Counted from the first letter of the stretch, positions 15,455-25,605 are shown. The stretch is 64,000 bases of DNA from Chlamydia poikilotherma (GCF_900239975.1 NZ_LS992154.1:310001-374000); one strand, 5' to 3'. The notes: generated from the letters alone by a model not told the origin. Numbers and translations: made by a program.

Positions 15455-18061
15455 TTAGAACTGGATTTTTGATCCCAGGTCTATGTTGTAGGTTTTTGAG
15501 GAGCCTCTGAGTTCGAAACTGAACTGACTGAAGACTTCAAAGTTTTGGCTGAAGGAGAGGTAATTTCCTGCGCGGACTAAGAAGGCTTGTCGAGCTAGGT
15601 TTGAAGCTTTAGTTATCCAGACGGCTGTGGTAGGGCTAACTAACAGAGAGGTTGTACAATCAGGATTGCTTCTTGCGATATCTGGTGAGTAAGCCAGAAT
15701 TAGGTTGTAAGAAGCGCTATCGTTAGCAGAGAATCTTTCGAATTTGACTCCAATAGGCATGGAGAGATTCATAAGGTTACTGCTCTCAAAGTATCTTCCT
15801 TCAGAGCTATTGTTTTCTTTAAAGTCTTCTTGGTGAGCATGGACAAGCTGAAGCTTCAAGAATGGTGAGTACATATCAAATAAGGAAGAGTATTGAGAAT
15901 CGATAGGCACAACAGCGCCGAGTTCTACTCCGAAGCAATCGTTACCCCAATCACCCTTGATCTCTGGGTAGACGACATTTGGAGGAGCATATGTTGTAGT
16001 CATATTTGTCTTCATATCATTTGAAGCATGACTGTAGGTGAGTTGTGCATTAAGGACTAAAGGAGCTTGCGCACCGATAGTGTTTTGTAGCAGTTTATCC
16101 CAAGCGCTCCAGAAGGAGGTATGCTGATAGTAGATAGAGCCTGCGTAGATGTTGGAACTGTTTTTAGATACTAAGTAATCTTTATCCTTACCAAATAATT
16201 GGCAGAAAGCGGCACTGAAGATGTCTTCAGAAGGGGTTTGAGCGAAGGCTCCTAAGAGATACCCAGCACTATTGTGACGGAATTTCCGTTTAGTTTCTGT
16301 TCCACTTTTGTGTAAGAAGTTCGCTAATCCTGCTACCCAGAAGCCGCGTTGATAATTGGCGCCATCGACGCTAATATTCATAAGGTTTTGCATAGCCCGT
16401 ACGTCGGAGAAGGCTCCCCACAATGTGTTAGGGACTAAAGGTCCTTGACGTTCAGGATTGGGGTTATAGCCGGTTTGTTTCCAATTTAGAGTAGCTGTTT
16501 GTATCGCGGCGGAGTTCCCTTGTTTCCAAGTTGTTGTCCAATTGCCTTGATAGCCATAATGAGCGGGTGGGACATAGTTAGTTAAATTAGTAGTCGGTAT
16601 TGTGGCTGTTCCAGTGCCATTAGCTTTAGCTTCTATTGCTGAGAAAGGTTGTGTTGTAGAGAAAATAGGGTATTCGTAGCCGTTTCCGTTAGAATCGACT
16701 AGATTAATAGATTGGATTGTAACATTTTTGTTGGTTGTGCCAGCTGAGATTTGCGCTGGTGAAAGGGTACCCCCCCCCCCCCCCAATGAGGCGGTGTTGA
16801 TCACGAGATTTGTTAAAGTGATAGCTTCACCATTGGTTGATGAGGCTTGTAGAGTTGTGCCTAAATCCATTACCACAGCACCACCTGTTTGTTCTAAGGA
16901 TTTAGCTTCTACTGTTATCCCATCTTTAAGGACAAGAGACCCAGACCCTATTTTAACAGCTTGTTTGAAAGTGGATTTTAGGTTGTCAGCTACTTTTCTT
17001 TCTTCTTCAGTTAAACGTTCTCCAGAAAAGACAATTTGACCTGAGTAAGTTGTTGTTCCATCAACTTTATTGATTTCTATCTCATCAGTACCACCGTTAT
17101 TGGCAATCGGGTCATAGAAAAAAATACCAAAACCTTCTTTAGCATTTAATTTCATAAATTTCCCGGCAGTACCTAGATCTATGGAATTCCTTTTCGTTGA
17201 CGCGCTGCCCCCGGTTGTTATTATTTTATTTCCATCAAAGATAATGTTTCCGAGATCTGCGGTTAAGCTGCATTCACTATTTGTATCCGCTAAACATATA
17301 GCCCCACCTTTTGGAGAATTATGAGTTACGGAGTTATTAGAAAATATTGTGGTCCCTCCAGAGGTTAGTATGAACTTTTTTGTATAAATAGCCCCGCCTC
17401 CCTCTTTAGAAGTATTTCCAGAGAACAGAATCAGATCATTATTCTCTAACTTTAGATCCCCATCGCTACAGTAAATAGCCCCACCCTTTTTATCGGATGA
17501 ATTTTCTATAAAATTTGCATGTCCTGATGAATTTTTAAGTGTTAGACTTTTGCAATTAATTGCACCACCTTCTGCCGTTGAACAATTTTTTTTGAAAAGT
17601 ATTTTAGAGTTGTTGTCGAAAGTAGCCGTTCCGCCCGACTTAATGGCACCTTGTCCATTAGTTCCTGGGGGGCAATAAGAGCATGAAAACAATGAAAAAC
17701 CTGAAATAGATAAGGTTTTATTGGCTGCACTTACTTCAATAGCAGCGGGTTTAGTTGTTGTATTAATGTTATCAAAACATAAAGAATATCCATTTCCTAT
17801 AAAAGACAGATTCTCAGTTGTATCAGAGAAACAGCTCTTTGTTAATGCAGCCTTTTTTCCTGTGTAAGTAATGCATACATTTCCTTCGCAAGTATATTCA
17901 GCGCCTGTAGTTGTTTCTTTGGTTTTGAACTCCTCTGTTGTTGTGTTTCCATCATAACTATTAGAGGAGTTTAGGTTTTCTTTGATTGGTTGAGCGAAGC
18001 TCAATGAGGTTGAGGCCATCAACCCCGAAGATATTAAGAACCAGTAAACTGGATGTTTCAT
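15455..18061 (-). CDS. Polymorphic outer membrane protein, G-type, phase-variable and in frame (868 aa)
   Basis: Intact Pmp with signal peptide MKHPVYWFLISSGLMASTS...SFA|QP. Passenger repeats include GGAINC, GGAIYC, GGGAIYTK, GGAICLA and FSNN; FSLFSCSYCPPG and FFYDPIANNG follow. A coding-strand run of 15 G encodes SLGGGGGT in frame. The middle domain HYGYQGNWTTTW, LVPNTLWG (about residue 542) and the barrel ending TYNIDLGSKIQF complete the protein. From the middle domain onward it is nearly the same as the 9954-12479 protein, including a 58-bp stretch of exact identity at 16428-16485, whereas the passengers differ. This suggests exchange of barrel segments between paralogues while surface-exposed parts diverge. 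Confidence 0.94.
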   Translation of the reverse strand: MKHPVYWFLISSGLMASTSLSFAQPIKENLNSSNSYDGNTTTEEFKTKETTTGAEYTCEGNVCITYTGKKAALTKSCFSDTTENLSFIGNGYSLCFDNINTTTKPAAIEVSAANKTLSISGFSLFSCSYCPPGTNGQGAIKSGGTATFDNNSKILFKKNCSTAEGGAINCKSLTLKNSSGHANFIENSSDKKGGAIYCSDGDLKLENNDLILFSGNTSKEGGGAIYTKKFILTSGGTTIFSNNSVTHNSPKGGAICLADTNSECSLTADLGNIIFDGNKIITTGGSASTKRNSIDLGTAGKFMKLNAKEGFGIFFYDPIANNGGTDEIEINKVDGTTTYSGQIVFSGERLTEEERKVADNLKSTFKQAVKIGSGSLVLKDGITVEAKSLEQTGGAVVMDLGTTLQASSTNGEAITLTNLVINTASLGGGGGTLSPAQISAGTTNKNVTIQSINLVDSNGNGYEYPIFSTTQPFSAIEAKANGTGTATIPTTNLTNYVPPAHYGYQGNWTTTWKQGNSAAIQTATLNWKQTGYNPNPERQGPLVPNTLWGAFSDVRAMQNLMNISVDGANYQRGFWVAGLANFLHKSGTETKRKFRHNSAGYLLGAFAQTPSEDIFSAAFCQLFGKDKDYLVSKNSSNIYAGSIYYQHTSFWSAWDKLLQNTIGAQAPLVLNAQLTYSHASNDMKTNMTTTYAPPNVVYPEIKGDWGNDCFGVELGAVVPIDSQYSSLFDMYSPFLKLQLVHAHQEDFKENNSSEGRYFESSNLMNLSMPIGVKFERFSANDSASYNLILAYSPDIARSNPDCTTSLLVSPTTAVWITKASNLARQAFLVRAGNYLSFSQNFEVFSQFSFELRGSSKTYNIDLGSKIQF
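16770..16784 (-). repeat. G15 phase-variation tract, in frame
   Basis: Fifteen C on the plus strand between GGGTA and AATGAGGC. The coding strand reads TT-G15-TACC, giving Leu-Gly5-Thr, in frame at 12, 15 or 18. It is the longest homopolymer in the window. Confidence 0.93.
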
Positions 18062-18091
18062 GTTTCATGCTCTGGGTGAATTGAGATATCA

Positions 18092-18122
18092 TTAACCGAT
18101 CATAAAAATAATTAAAAGTCAA
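18092..18122 (-). promoter_or_regulatory. Conserved 31-nt upstream element, copy 4
   Basis: TTGACTTTTAA ... TGATCGGTTAA on the minus strand, 30 nt before the ATG at 18061, with the same CACCCAGAGCAT leader as two of the other copies. Confidence 0.5.
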
Positions 18123-18150
18123 GAGAATTGAGAGTGCTGAAAAGAAGAAA

Positions 18151-18172
18151 CCCTGCCCAGGTAGGGGCAGGG
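18151..18172 (-). terminator. GC-rich hairpin after pmp
   Basis: Arms CCCTGCCC (18151-18158) and GGGCAGGG (18165-18172), 6-nt loop, 10 nt past the stop at 18182. Confidence 0.6.
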
Positions 18173-18181
18173 GGGTGCTTT

Positions 18182-20962
18182 TTAGAAAGAGACTTTAGCT
18201 CCAAGATCTACATTATAATTTCTTGAAGAGCTTCGTAATTCGAAACCAAATTGACTGAACATCTCAAATCCAGATGTTAAGGCGATATGGTTACCTGCAC
18301 GAACTATGAAAGCTTGTCTAGCAAGATTCGTAGCTGTTGTTAACCAAGTAACGTCATTAATAGCTAATCCTGTCATGCAGCTTGGGTTATGACGATACAC
18401 ATCAGGTACATACATTAATGTAAGATCATAAGCTGTTCTTTCTCCATAGACGAGCTTCTCAAACTTTATACCGATAGGTACGGAAACATTGAGAAGATCA
18501 CTACTTTCAAAGGTACGGCCTTCTCTTGTAGGTTCTTTGAAATCTTCCTGATGAGCATAGACAACTTGCAATTTTGCAAATGGTGCATAGCTATCAAAGA
18601 AAGACGAACTAAATATGGGGATAGGCACGCTAGTAGATAACGCTACACCAACAGTATCATTACCCCAAGAGCCTTTAACTTCAGGATAGTCTGTATAGGT
18701 AGTTGTCATAGTATTGCCGGAGTGACAATAAGTAACTTGAGCGTCTAAGAAAATAGGGATTTCTTTAGAGAATCCTGAACAACAAGTGTTGGGTCCGTTA
18801 AATAATCTTGTTAGATCATCAAACTTACTTACATGTTGATAATAGATAGATCCTGCATAGATATTCGCAGCATTTTGTGCAACAAGGTAGTCCTTATCTT
18901 TTCCAAATAGCTGACAGAAAGCTACGCTAAGTGTATCTTCCTTAGAGGTGTTTGTTGTTGCGCCTAGTACATATCCAGAGCTGATATGACGGAATTTGCG
19001 GTTTGCCGCGCTTTGATCTTTATGGAAGAAATTTCCCACTCCAGAAACCCAAAGACCGCGACGTGTCTCTAATATGCTATCTACACTACGCTCCACTACA
19101 TCTTGAATAGAACGTACATCCATGAAGGATCCCCAAAGACTATTCAATACTAAGGGAGCACGACGTTCAGGATTTGGAATGTATCCTGTTTTAGTCCATT
19201 TAAAAACTGCTGTTTGTGTTTTGGGATCAGATGTAGCATCTTTTACCCAAGCGACAGACCAATTTCCTTGATAACCGTAATGATGTTCGGGAACACCTAC
19301 AGTTGCACTAGGTACGTTGGTTGTTGTTACAGCTCCTTTCGCAGAAAGTTGTATTCCTTGAAGAGATAGCGTTTCATTTAGCTTATGATCTTCATAAAAC
19401 TTTCCGGTAGGATCTATAACACCAATAGCTCCTGATAAAGTTACATTTTTAGTATTTGCAACAGCAGCAACTACAGCTAAGTTTGTCCCATCTAAAGAAT
19501 TTGGATTGATAGCTAAGTTTGTTAAAGTAACATCTTCTGTTTTCGCGGACAGCTTTGTTCCTGTATCCATCAGAATTTGAGAACCTGCTGTTTGCAAAAC
19601 AGTTTTTGCTTCTACTTCAACACCGTTTCTTAAGATAAGCTCACCAGCTGCTAATGTAATAGGCTGTGTGAATATAGTCTTTAAGTTGTCGGCAACAGCA
19701 GCTTCTGCTTCAGTATGCTTTTCTCCAGAAAAGATAATTCTACCATTGTAGACTTTATCTCCTTCAGCTTTGTTTAAAGTAAGAAGATCTGCCGCAGCAC
19801 CCTCAACAACTACAGGATCATAGAAGGTAATAGTTTTCCCAGAAGCAGCACGTAGATTTACGAATTTTCCATTGCCCTCAATGTTAATTGCGTTTCTTTT
19901 TACCGTAGCATTATTTGCTGTAGCGGCGAGATTATTTTCAAAGGTAATATCGCCATGTTCAGCTGTTATACTACATTCTCCGTTAGCAGCAATACCAATA
20001 GCTCCTCCCTTAGGCGTGGCATGGGTGGCTTTGTTACTCGTAAATAACGTAGGTCCACCAGAAGTTAGATAGAGCTTATCCGCATAAATAGCTCCACCTT
20101 TCGCTGCAGAAGTATTTTCCTTAAAAATCAAGACTTTGTTATCTCTTATAGTAAGGGTCGGTGACGAACCTGTTTTGCTACAATGGATAGCACCACCGCA
20201 ACCATCTCCTGTTCCAGTAACGGCATTGTTGTTAAAAACAACAGAGCTGTTTTCTGCAATAGTCGTATTGCCTTCTGTATATACTGCTCCTCCAGAATTA
20301 ATAGCAGTATTTCCAGAAAATACGATATTTCCTTGGTTGTCTGAGATGTTAGTCACTCCTTTAGCAGCAATCGCACCACCTTTTTTCGCACTCGTGTTGG
20401 TGGTGAAGCTAATTTCTTTGCTCGAGCCGGTTAGAGAGAAAGCTTTGCAAGAAATGGCTCCACCATCTTCAGCGGAATGGTTCTGATCAAAAAGAATACT
20501 AGCATTATTTGCTAAGTTTAATGCTCCTCCAGAATTAACAGCTCCTTTTCCAGTGTTTACTGTAGCTTCTGGGCATTTTGTGAAACTTAGTTTAGAGAAA
20601 TCTGTTAGAGTAAGAACTTTATCTGCGGTAGAAACGTTAATCCCTCCAGGGTTGGCTCCGGAGTTTACGTTTTCTATGGATAGGCTATGTCCGTTTCCTT
20701 TGAAAGTTAGATTGTCGGCAGTTTGAACAAAAGCAGCGGAAGCAAGAGCTGCTGTTTGTCCTGCATCTACAATAGAAATATCCTCCTCAACGTTATAAGT
20801 AGTTCCTCCCGCAGTGCTTGTAGATTGCGGACTGAATGCTCCATTTGCATCGAGAATAGATTCTTGAGTTAAAGCCACTTCCGCATGCAATTGCGAAAAG
20901 TGAAAAGATAATGGTATCGTCAGGGTTGACGATATTAAAATCTTATATAAAGAAGGCCTCAT
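18182..20962 (-). CDS. Polymorphic outer membrane protein, G-type (926 aa)
   Basis: Intact Pmp. A GTG three codons upstream (20971) is also in frame, but the ATG at 20962 starts a good signal peptide (MRPSLYKILISSTLTIPLSF...HAE), so it is preferred. Passenger repeats include GGAISC, GGAIAA, GGAVYT, GGAIHC, GGAIYADK, GGAIGIA and FTSN. FYDPVVVEG, the middle-domain motif HYGYQGNWSVAW, LVLNSLWG (about residue 604) and a barrel ending NYNVDLGAKVSF follow. It lacks both the 31-nt upstream element and the G tract found in the four genes downstream on the strand, so it seems to be under different control. No frame disruption is seen. Confidence 0.93.
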   Translation of the reverse strand: MRPSLYKILISSTLTIPLSFHFSQLHAEVALTQESILDANGAFSPQSTSTAGGTTYNVEEDISIVDAGQTAALASAAFVQTADNLTFKGNGHSLSIENVNSGANPGGINVSTADKVLTLTDFSKLSFTKCPEATVNTGKGAVNSGGALNLANNASILFDQNHSAEDGGAISCKAFSLTGSSKEISFTTNTSAKKGGAIAAKGVTNISDNQGNIVFSGNTAINSGGAVYTEGNTTIAENSSVVFNNNAVTGTGDGCGGAIHCSKTGSSPTLTIRDNKVLIFKENTSAAKGGAIYADKLYLTSGGPTLFTSNKATHATPKGGAIGIAANGECSITAEHGDITFENNLAATANNATVKRNAINIEGNGKFVNLRAASGKTITFYDPVVVEGAAADLLTLNKAEGDKVYNGRIIFSGEKHTEAEAAVADNLKTIFTQPITLAAGELILRNGVEVEAKTVLQTAGSQILMDTGTKLSAKTEDVTLTNLAINPNSLDGTNLAVVAAVANTKNVTLSGAIGVIDPTGKFYEDHKLNETLSLQGIQLSAKGAVTTTNVPSATVGVPEHHYGYQGNWSVAWVKDATSDPKTQTAVFKWTKTGYIPNPERRAPLVLNSLWGSFMDVRSIQDVVERSVDSILETRRGLWVSGVGNFFHKDQSAANRKFRHISSGYVLGATTNTSKEDTLSVAFCQLFGKDKDYLVAQNAANIYAGSIYYQHVSKFDDLTRLFNGPNTCCSGFSKEIPIFLDAQVTYCHSGNTMTTTYTDYPEVKGSWGNDTVGVALSTSVPIPIFSSSFFDSYAPFAKLQVVYAHQEDFKEPTREGRTFESSDLLNVSVPIGIKFEKLVYGERTAYDLTLMYVPDVYRHNPSCMTGLAINDVTWLTTATNLARQAFIVRAGNHIALTSGFEMFSQFGFELRSSSRNYNVDLGAKVSF

Positions 20963-21105
20963 TTTATACACTTGTGGTGAAATGAAAAAAACAGTTTCGT
21001 TAAATACTCATTAGTACAAAAGAAAGCAAGTCTAATACAGAAAAGACTTGACGTGTTTTATTCATTTCTGGTAAGAGGCCCGGTCGTTTCAGAGAGAGCG
21101 GGGTT

Positions 21106-24100
21106 TTAGAATTTGTACCTACCTCCTAGGTCAAGGTTGTAATTTCTAGAAGATCCGCGCAGTTCGAAAGCTCCATGACAGAAGACCTCAAAACTCTCTG
21201 TTAAATAGTGATGATTACAGCCGTCAATTATTAAAGCTTGTCTTGCTAAGTTTGTTGCTCCTGTAGACCATCCAGTATCTATAGAGGGTAAGAATACTTT
21301 AGATTTTGGAGCATCACGATAGATATCAGGCTGATAGATAAGGCTAATATTATAAAAGTTATACTTGTTTGTTTTCTCAAACTTCATACCAATAGGGAGA
21401 GAAATATTTACAAAGTGAGCACTCTGGAAATTCCTATTTGCATCATTTCCTTTAGTTTCTTTGAAATCTTCTTGCTGTACGAAGACAACATGAAGTTTCA
21501 TGAATGGAGAGAACTCTTTAATAAATGGATTATCAATAACTATAGGAAGATAGCTTCCTAGTTCTCCAGCTACACAATGGTTATTCCATTTACCTCTTGA
21601 TGAAGGATTGGGAGTGTGTTTTGTAGTCATAGAGTTATGACTTAAACTGTAGCTAAGTTGAGCATCAAAAATTACAGGAATTTGCTCAGGAAGTTTAGTA
21701 AGGATAGAACCCTTCTTATTCGCGAGCTTGTAGTGATTGATTAGTTTTTCACGTTTTGTATGGATAGATGCTGCATAGATATGCGATTTAGTTTTTGCAA
21801 GGTGATAATCTTTAGATTTGCCAAACATCTGACAGAAAGCAATATCAATAACCTTATCAGTGATCGGTTGTGTGCTTGCGCCCACAACATATCCCGAACT
21901 GATATGACGGAACCCTTTCTGTATTTTCATAGAGTCTCTATGGAAGAAGTTAGAGATTCCTGAGATCCATATACCCTTATGGAAGTTTTCGCCTTCGGTG
22001 CTAACTTCAACAAGTTGTTGAATAGCACGAATATCAATAGCAGAGCACCATAAGCTGTTAGGCACTAAAGTTGCACGGCGATCTGGAGTGGGTGTGTAAC
22101 CTGTGGATATCCATTTGAGCTCAAAGGATACTTTGCCAGTAGTAGGATCTTTAATTTCCGAAACTTCCCACTTTCCTTGATAACCCGAATTAGAGTTAGT
22201 TGATCCTTGAGGAATCATATTGAAACCAGTAGTATCTACTTTTCCTCCAGGTCCCGTAGAAATATCTAAGATATTTGCGGAGAAGTTTTTGTTTAACATC
22301 GGGTTGTCGTAGAAATTCTGACTGCTATCCTGGAATTTTAAATCTCCAGTTATAGAAACATTTCCTGTTCCTGTCGCAGTAAGAGTGATAACTTTTCCTC
22401 CACTTAGAGAGTCTAAGTTAACAGCAAGGTTGGTGATTGTAATGGATCCGTCTGGGTTTGTTACTTGTGAGCCAGATACAACAGATGCGGAAAGACCTTT
22501 TTGTTTAAAGTTCATCAAAGAGGAGGCTACTAACTCGGATAAAATCTTTGGATTTGTAGAGCGAGACAATATGTTTACAACAGGAACTGAATTAGAAGAT
22601 GGTTTTATAACTGGAGCCTTGGAATTTGGCTTTGAAGTAGCTGGAACATTTGTTATAATCGATGTTCCACCATCCATAATGATCAAAGAACCATCTTTCT
22701 GTACAAAAGAGTCTACAAGAATACCAGCTCCACTTTTTAAAACAAGAGTTCCTCCTTCAAGAGATACATCAGTATTAATAACGCTCATGGCATTCAATGG
22801 ATTTTTAGCATCTTCAGCTGAAAGTTTTTCTCCTGAGAATACAACAGTACCGTTGTAAGTAGCTTGTTTTGGGGCTTCTTCAGCAACCCCTTCTTTTGCT
22901 CCTGGAACCTGTGTATCAGGTGCATTGATTTTTAGAGGAGTTTTAGCAGCTGCTGGTTTTGTAGTTGTAATAGGATCATAGAAGAAAATCGTTTGCCCAG
23001 TTCCAGAGCGTAATTGTGAAATTGTCGCTTCATTACCTAAATGAATGGCATTATGAGTTGGTGTTGTAGGAGTTTGGGATTGCTTTTGATCTGCTTTAGC
23101 ATCTACTTGAGCCTTATTAGCAAAAGTAACAAACGCGCCTACATTTTTTCCAGCTTCAGCTTGTCCTTTTGATTTTTCTGGAAGAGTAATGGTATCAGCT
23201 GCTGTAACCTTATTCCCTTGGAAAGTAATTGATCCTGTAGCAGCAGTAATGCTGATGTCACCACCATCAGCAATGAAAATAGCTCCACCTTTTCCTGAGG
23301 AGTTGTTGGAGAAGGTGATATCTCCATCAGAAGATAGAACTAATTTCTTAGTATGAATAGCTCCGCCGCTAATAGTAGAGGAGTTACTATCAAATGTAAC
23401 TGTAGTATTTCCTGAGATGGTTACACATGGATCAGCAGCAGGTTCTCCTTCTTTCGCTACAGAAACGCTATCTGCTGAAGATGATGCAGCTCTTATCGAA
23501 GGAAGAGCTCCTCCCGTAGGATTAACAACCTTTTCTGGAGATTTACCATTTGAAACAGCAGCTGCTAAACAGTGGATAGCTCCGCCAGTACCTGTAGTTG
23601 GTGTTTGACTTGCATCTTTTTTTAAAGCTGGATCTGCTACAGGGACTATAGAGGCTTTGTTTTCAGAAAAGACGACTGTTGTATTTCCAGTAATATCAAA
23701 ATTTCCAGTAACGGATACAGCGCCGCCTTGATCTTTGGCGTTGTTGTTTGAGAAGGTGCATGTTCCGGTATTATTTTCTATTATGGCTGAACCACCGTCA
23801 ACATTAATAGCGCCACCAGCTTTTTTAGAAGAATTACTAGAAAATATGACATTGACATTTCCTTTAAAGATGATGGCTGGAGTAGAATTTTCTTTTGGTT
23901 GTTCAGCGACATTGTTATTAACAGCACTAACGTCACCTTCAACTTTTGGTTCAGAGCTGACTTCAGCAGTTACAACTTCGATTTCAGGTGCACCAATATC
24001 TGAAGATATCCTAAAGAGGCTTGCTGTAGCCTCTGATTCTGAGACAATAGTCGAAGCACCTCCTCCAGGAACACCACCGCCTGGTTGACCTTCAGATGCA

Positions 24101-24976
24101 GCTTTAGGTCCTACATAGATAGCACTGTCTGCTGAGGTTTGGGTTTGGCTTGTAGCATTGGTAAAGGATAAGTTATTAAATCCTGAAAATGTTACAACTG
24201 ATCCAGCACTGTTGTTAATAGCAGAGCCTTGGGCTGTTATACTAACATTGTTAAAAGTTAAGGAATGACTTTCCCCAATAAAAGTAAGAGGGCCCGCAGT
24301 ATTTGAGAAACAGCTTTTGTTTGTTTCTGGAGATGCTTCAGGAGCGCTTTGGTTTCCTCCATATTTGAGATCCTTCAGAGCTCAAGGAACTGCCATCTGA
24401 AAGGGTGGCATCAGCTCTTAGTATTCCAGGTAACATGCTAGATGTTTCTGTTCCAGAATTTGATGTGCTTTCTGTGTCTTCTGTGGGTTTAGGGTTAGAA
24501 TTTCCCGTGTTAACAACTGTAGTGTCTGGTTGTGAAACTTCTGTGCTGGATGATTCTTCTACTTTATTGTCTGCCTTTGAACGATCTTCTTCTGAGGTAG
24601 CTCCCGTATTTGCCTTATTCTCGTCACTGCTATCCTTGCCGTTTTCTGATTCCTTATTATTTTCTACAACAGGTTGTTTAGGCTGTGACTGGACTTCTGG
24701 TTGTGAAACTGTAGGGGCTTGAGTCTGAGTTATATTAGCGAATGCTACATCACTTTGAAGTGTATAAGTAGTACCTGTGGTAGTGGAAGAGTTTTTGCAT
24801 GTAAAAGGTGTGTCAGATTGACTCGTTCCATCGTAATTATCGCTAGTACCTAAGGTTTGTTTTCCTGCTTCTTGAGGTTCAGAAACTTTTGCTACTGCTT
24901 CTTCGGCAGCAAGAATGGAGGATAGCGGAAGTGTAATTGCTGAGGAAATTAATAACCAAGGAACGGAAGACTTCAT
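21106..24976 (-). pseudogene. Large Pmp (about 1290 codons) split by a single frameshift near 24341-24378
   Basis: The N-terminal frame (24338-24976) begins MKSSVPWLLISSAITLPLSS, a signal peptide, then a low-complexity acidic Ser/Glu/Pro-rich stretch (about residues 95-190), and ends at a TGA at 24338. The remaining frame is open from a stop at 24379-24381 down to 21106. It carries all further Pmp parts: SCFSNTAGPLTF, repeated GGAI(N/H), FFYDP, the middle domain NSGYQGKWEVSE, LVPNSLWC and a barrel ending NYNLDLGGRYKF. Total length is one base over a multiple of three, so one extra base between 24341 and 24378 explains it. There is no homopolymer longer than three there, so ordinary slippage is unlikely. 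The first ATG of the downstream frame is far inside (22797), so it could not be expressed alone with a signal peptide. Sequencing error, a recent mutation or recoding remain possible. Confidence 0.85.
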
Positions 24977-25099
24977 AACAAGTTTCTTTTGGTGATATGA
25001 AAGATTCCTTTACGCAGTAGGAAATAGAAATTAAAAAATCAAGAGACAACAGAGAAGGAAAAAGAAAGTAAATGCTTTGAGTACTTGGAAATGAAAAAC

Positions 25100-25133
25100 A
25101 TCAAAAGTCACATTATTTTATGTGACTTTTGAT
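25100..25133 (-). terminator. Perfect 14-bp hairpin with T tracts on both sides
   Basis: Arms ATCAAAAGTCACAT (25100-25113) and its complement (25120-25133) with a 6-nt loop. On the minus strand it is followed by GTTTTTC, so it should terminate the DUF378 gene that ends at 25205. Confidence 0.75.
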
Positions 25134-25204
25134 TTTCTCGTTGATGTCTCTAAAACTAGGAGAATTATTTTAGGAAGAAATCTCAGGTTTTGAGAAGAGA
25201 AGGT

Positions 25205-25480
25205 CTAATTTTTAGGATCGCAATGATGAGATGTATGACCTTTTGTACAACAGTCTCCACCTTGATGCTTCTTAGAACAACAACCGCAATAGCTTATTAA
25301 AGAAATAATCCCGGCTATTCCAATAACAATATAAGTGATTTGTGTTGCTGTTGCGCTTGCGCCTCCGCATAGTCGAGCAATAAGGTTTACTTTATGATGA
25401 GTTAATCCTATAATTCCTACGTTCAATGCACAAAGAACAACAATAAGAGAGGATAGTCCCCGAACGAGTTTGCCTAGCAT
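25205..25480 (-). CDS. Small DUF378-family membrane protein with Cys/His-rich tail (91 aa)
   Basis: Two hydrophobic segments (about residues 9-26 and 47-63) flank the motif HHKVNLIARLCGG, which fits the DUF378 (YuzA-like) family of small inner-membrane proteins with unknown function. The equivalent place in C. trachomatis, next to gatC, is held by a protein of the same size (CT001, from memory). Beyond the second membrane segment the tail has six cysteines and four histidines (C65, C67, C68, C77, C78, C87; H72, H82, H85, H86), reading CGCCSKKH...DCCTKGH. That suggests metal binding or disulfides, but this is inference. It is divergent from gatC and carries its own terminator. Confidence 0.85.
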   Translation of the reverse strand: MLGKLVRGLSSLIVVLCALNVGIIGLTHHKVNLIARLCGGASATATQITYIVIGIAGIISLISYCGCCSKKHQGGDCCTKGHTSHHCDPKN

Positions 25481-25576
25481 TGCTTTTCTCCTAAGTGATG
25501 TATACTTAATTCCATCTTTTAATCTTTTTTATAATTTAATAAAGTTTTTTTTTGTTTTCAGGCGTTTGGGGAGACA

Positions 25577-25605
25577 TTGACTTTTTGCATACAAGGAGTT
25601 AAGTT
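25577..25605 (+). promoter_or_regulatory. Candidate sigma66 promoter for gatCAB
   Basis: TTGACT (25577-25582), 17-nt spacer, TAAGTT (25600-25605), about 75 nt upstream of the gatC start. The -35 is good; the -10 matches only three of six positions. Confidence 0.3.

Noticed and set aside
21106-22797. Downstream part of the large broken Pmp as an independent gene starting at 22797
   Set aside because: The frame is open far upstream with continuous Pmp repeats, and the internal Met has no signal peptide, so it is one broken gene.
1-25000. Tandem repeated blocks as a possible CRISPR or satellite array
   Set aside because: The repeats are whole protein-coding Pmp paralogues and internal GGAI/FxxN motifs, with no short regular repeat-spacer pattern.
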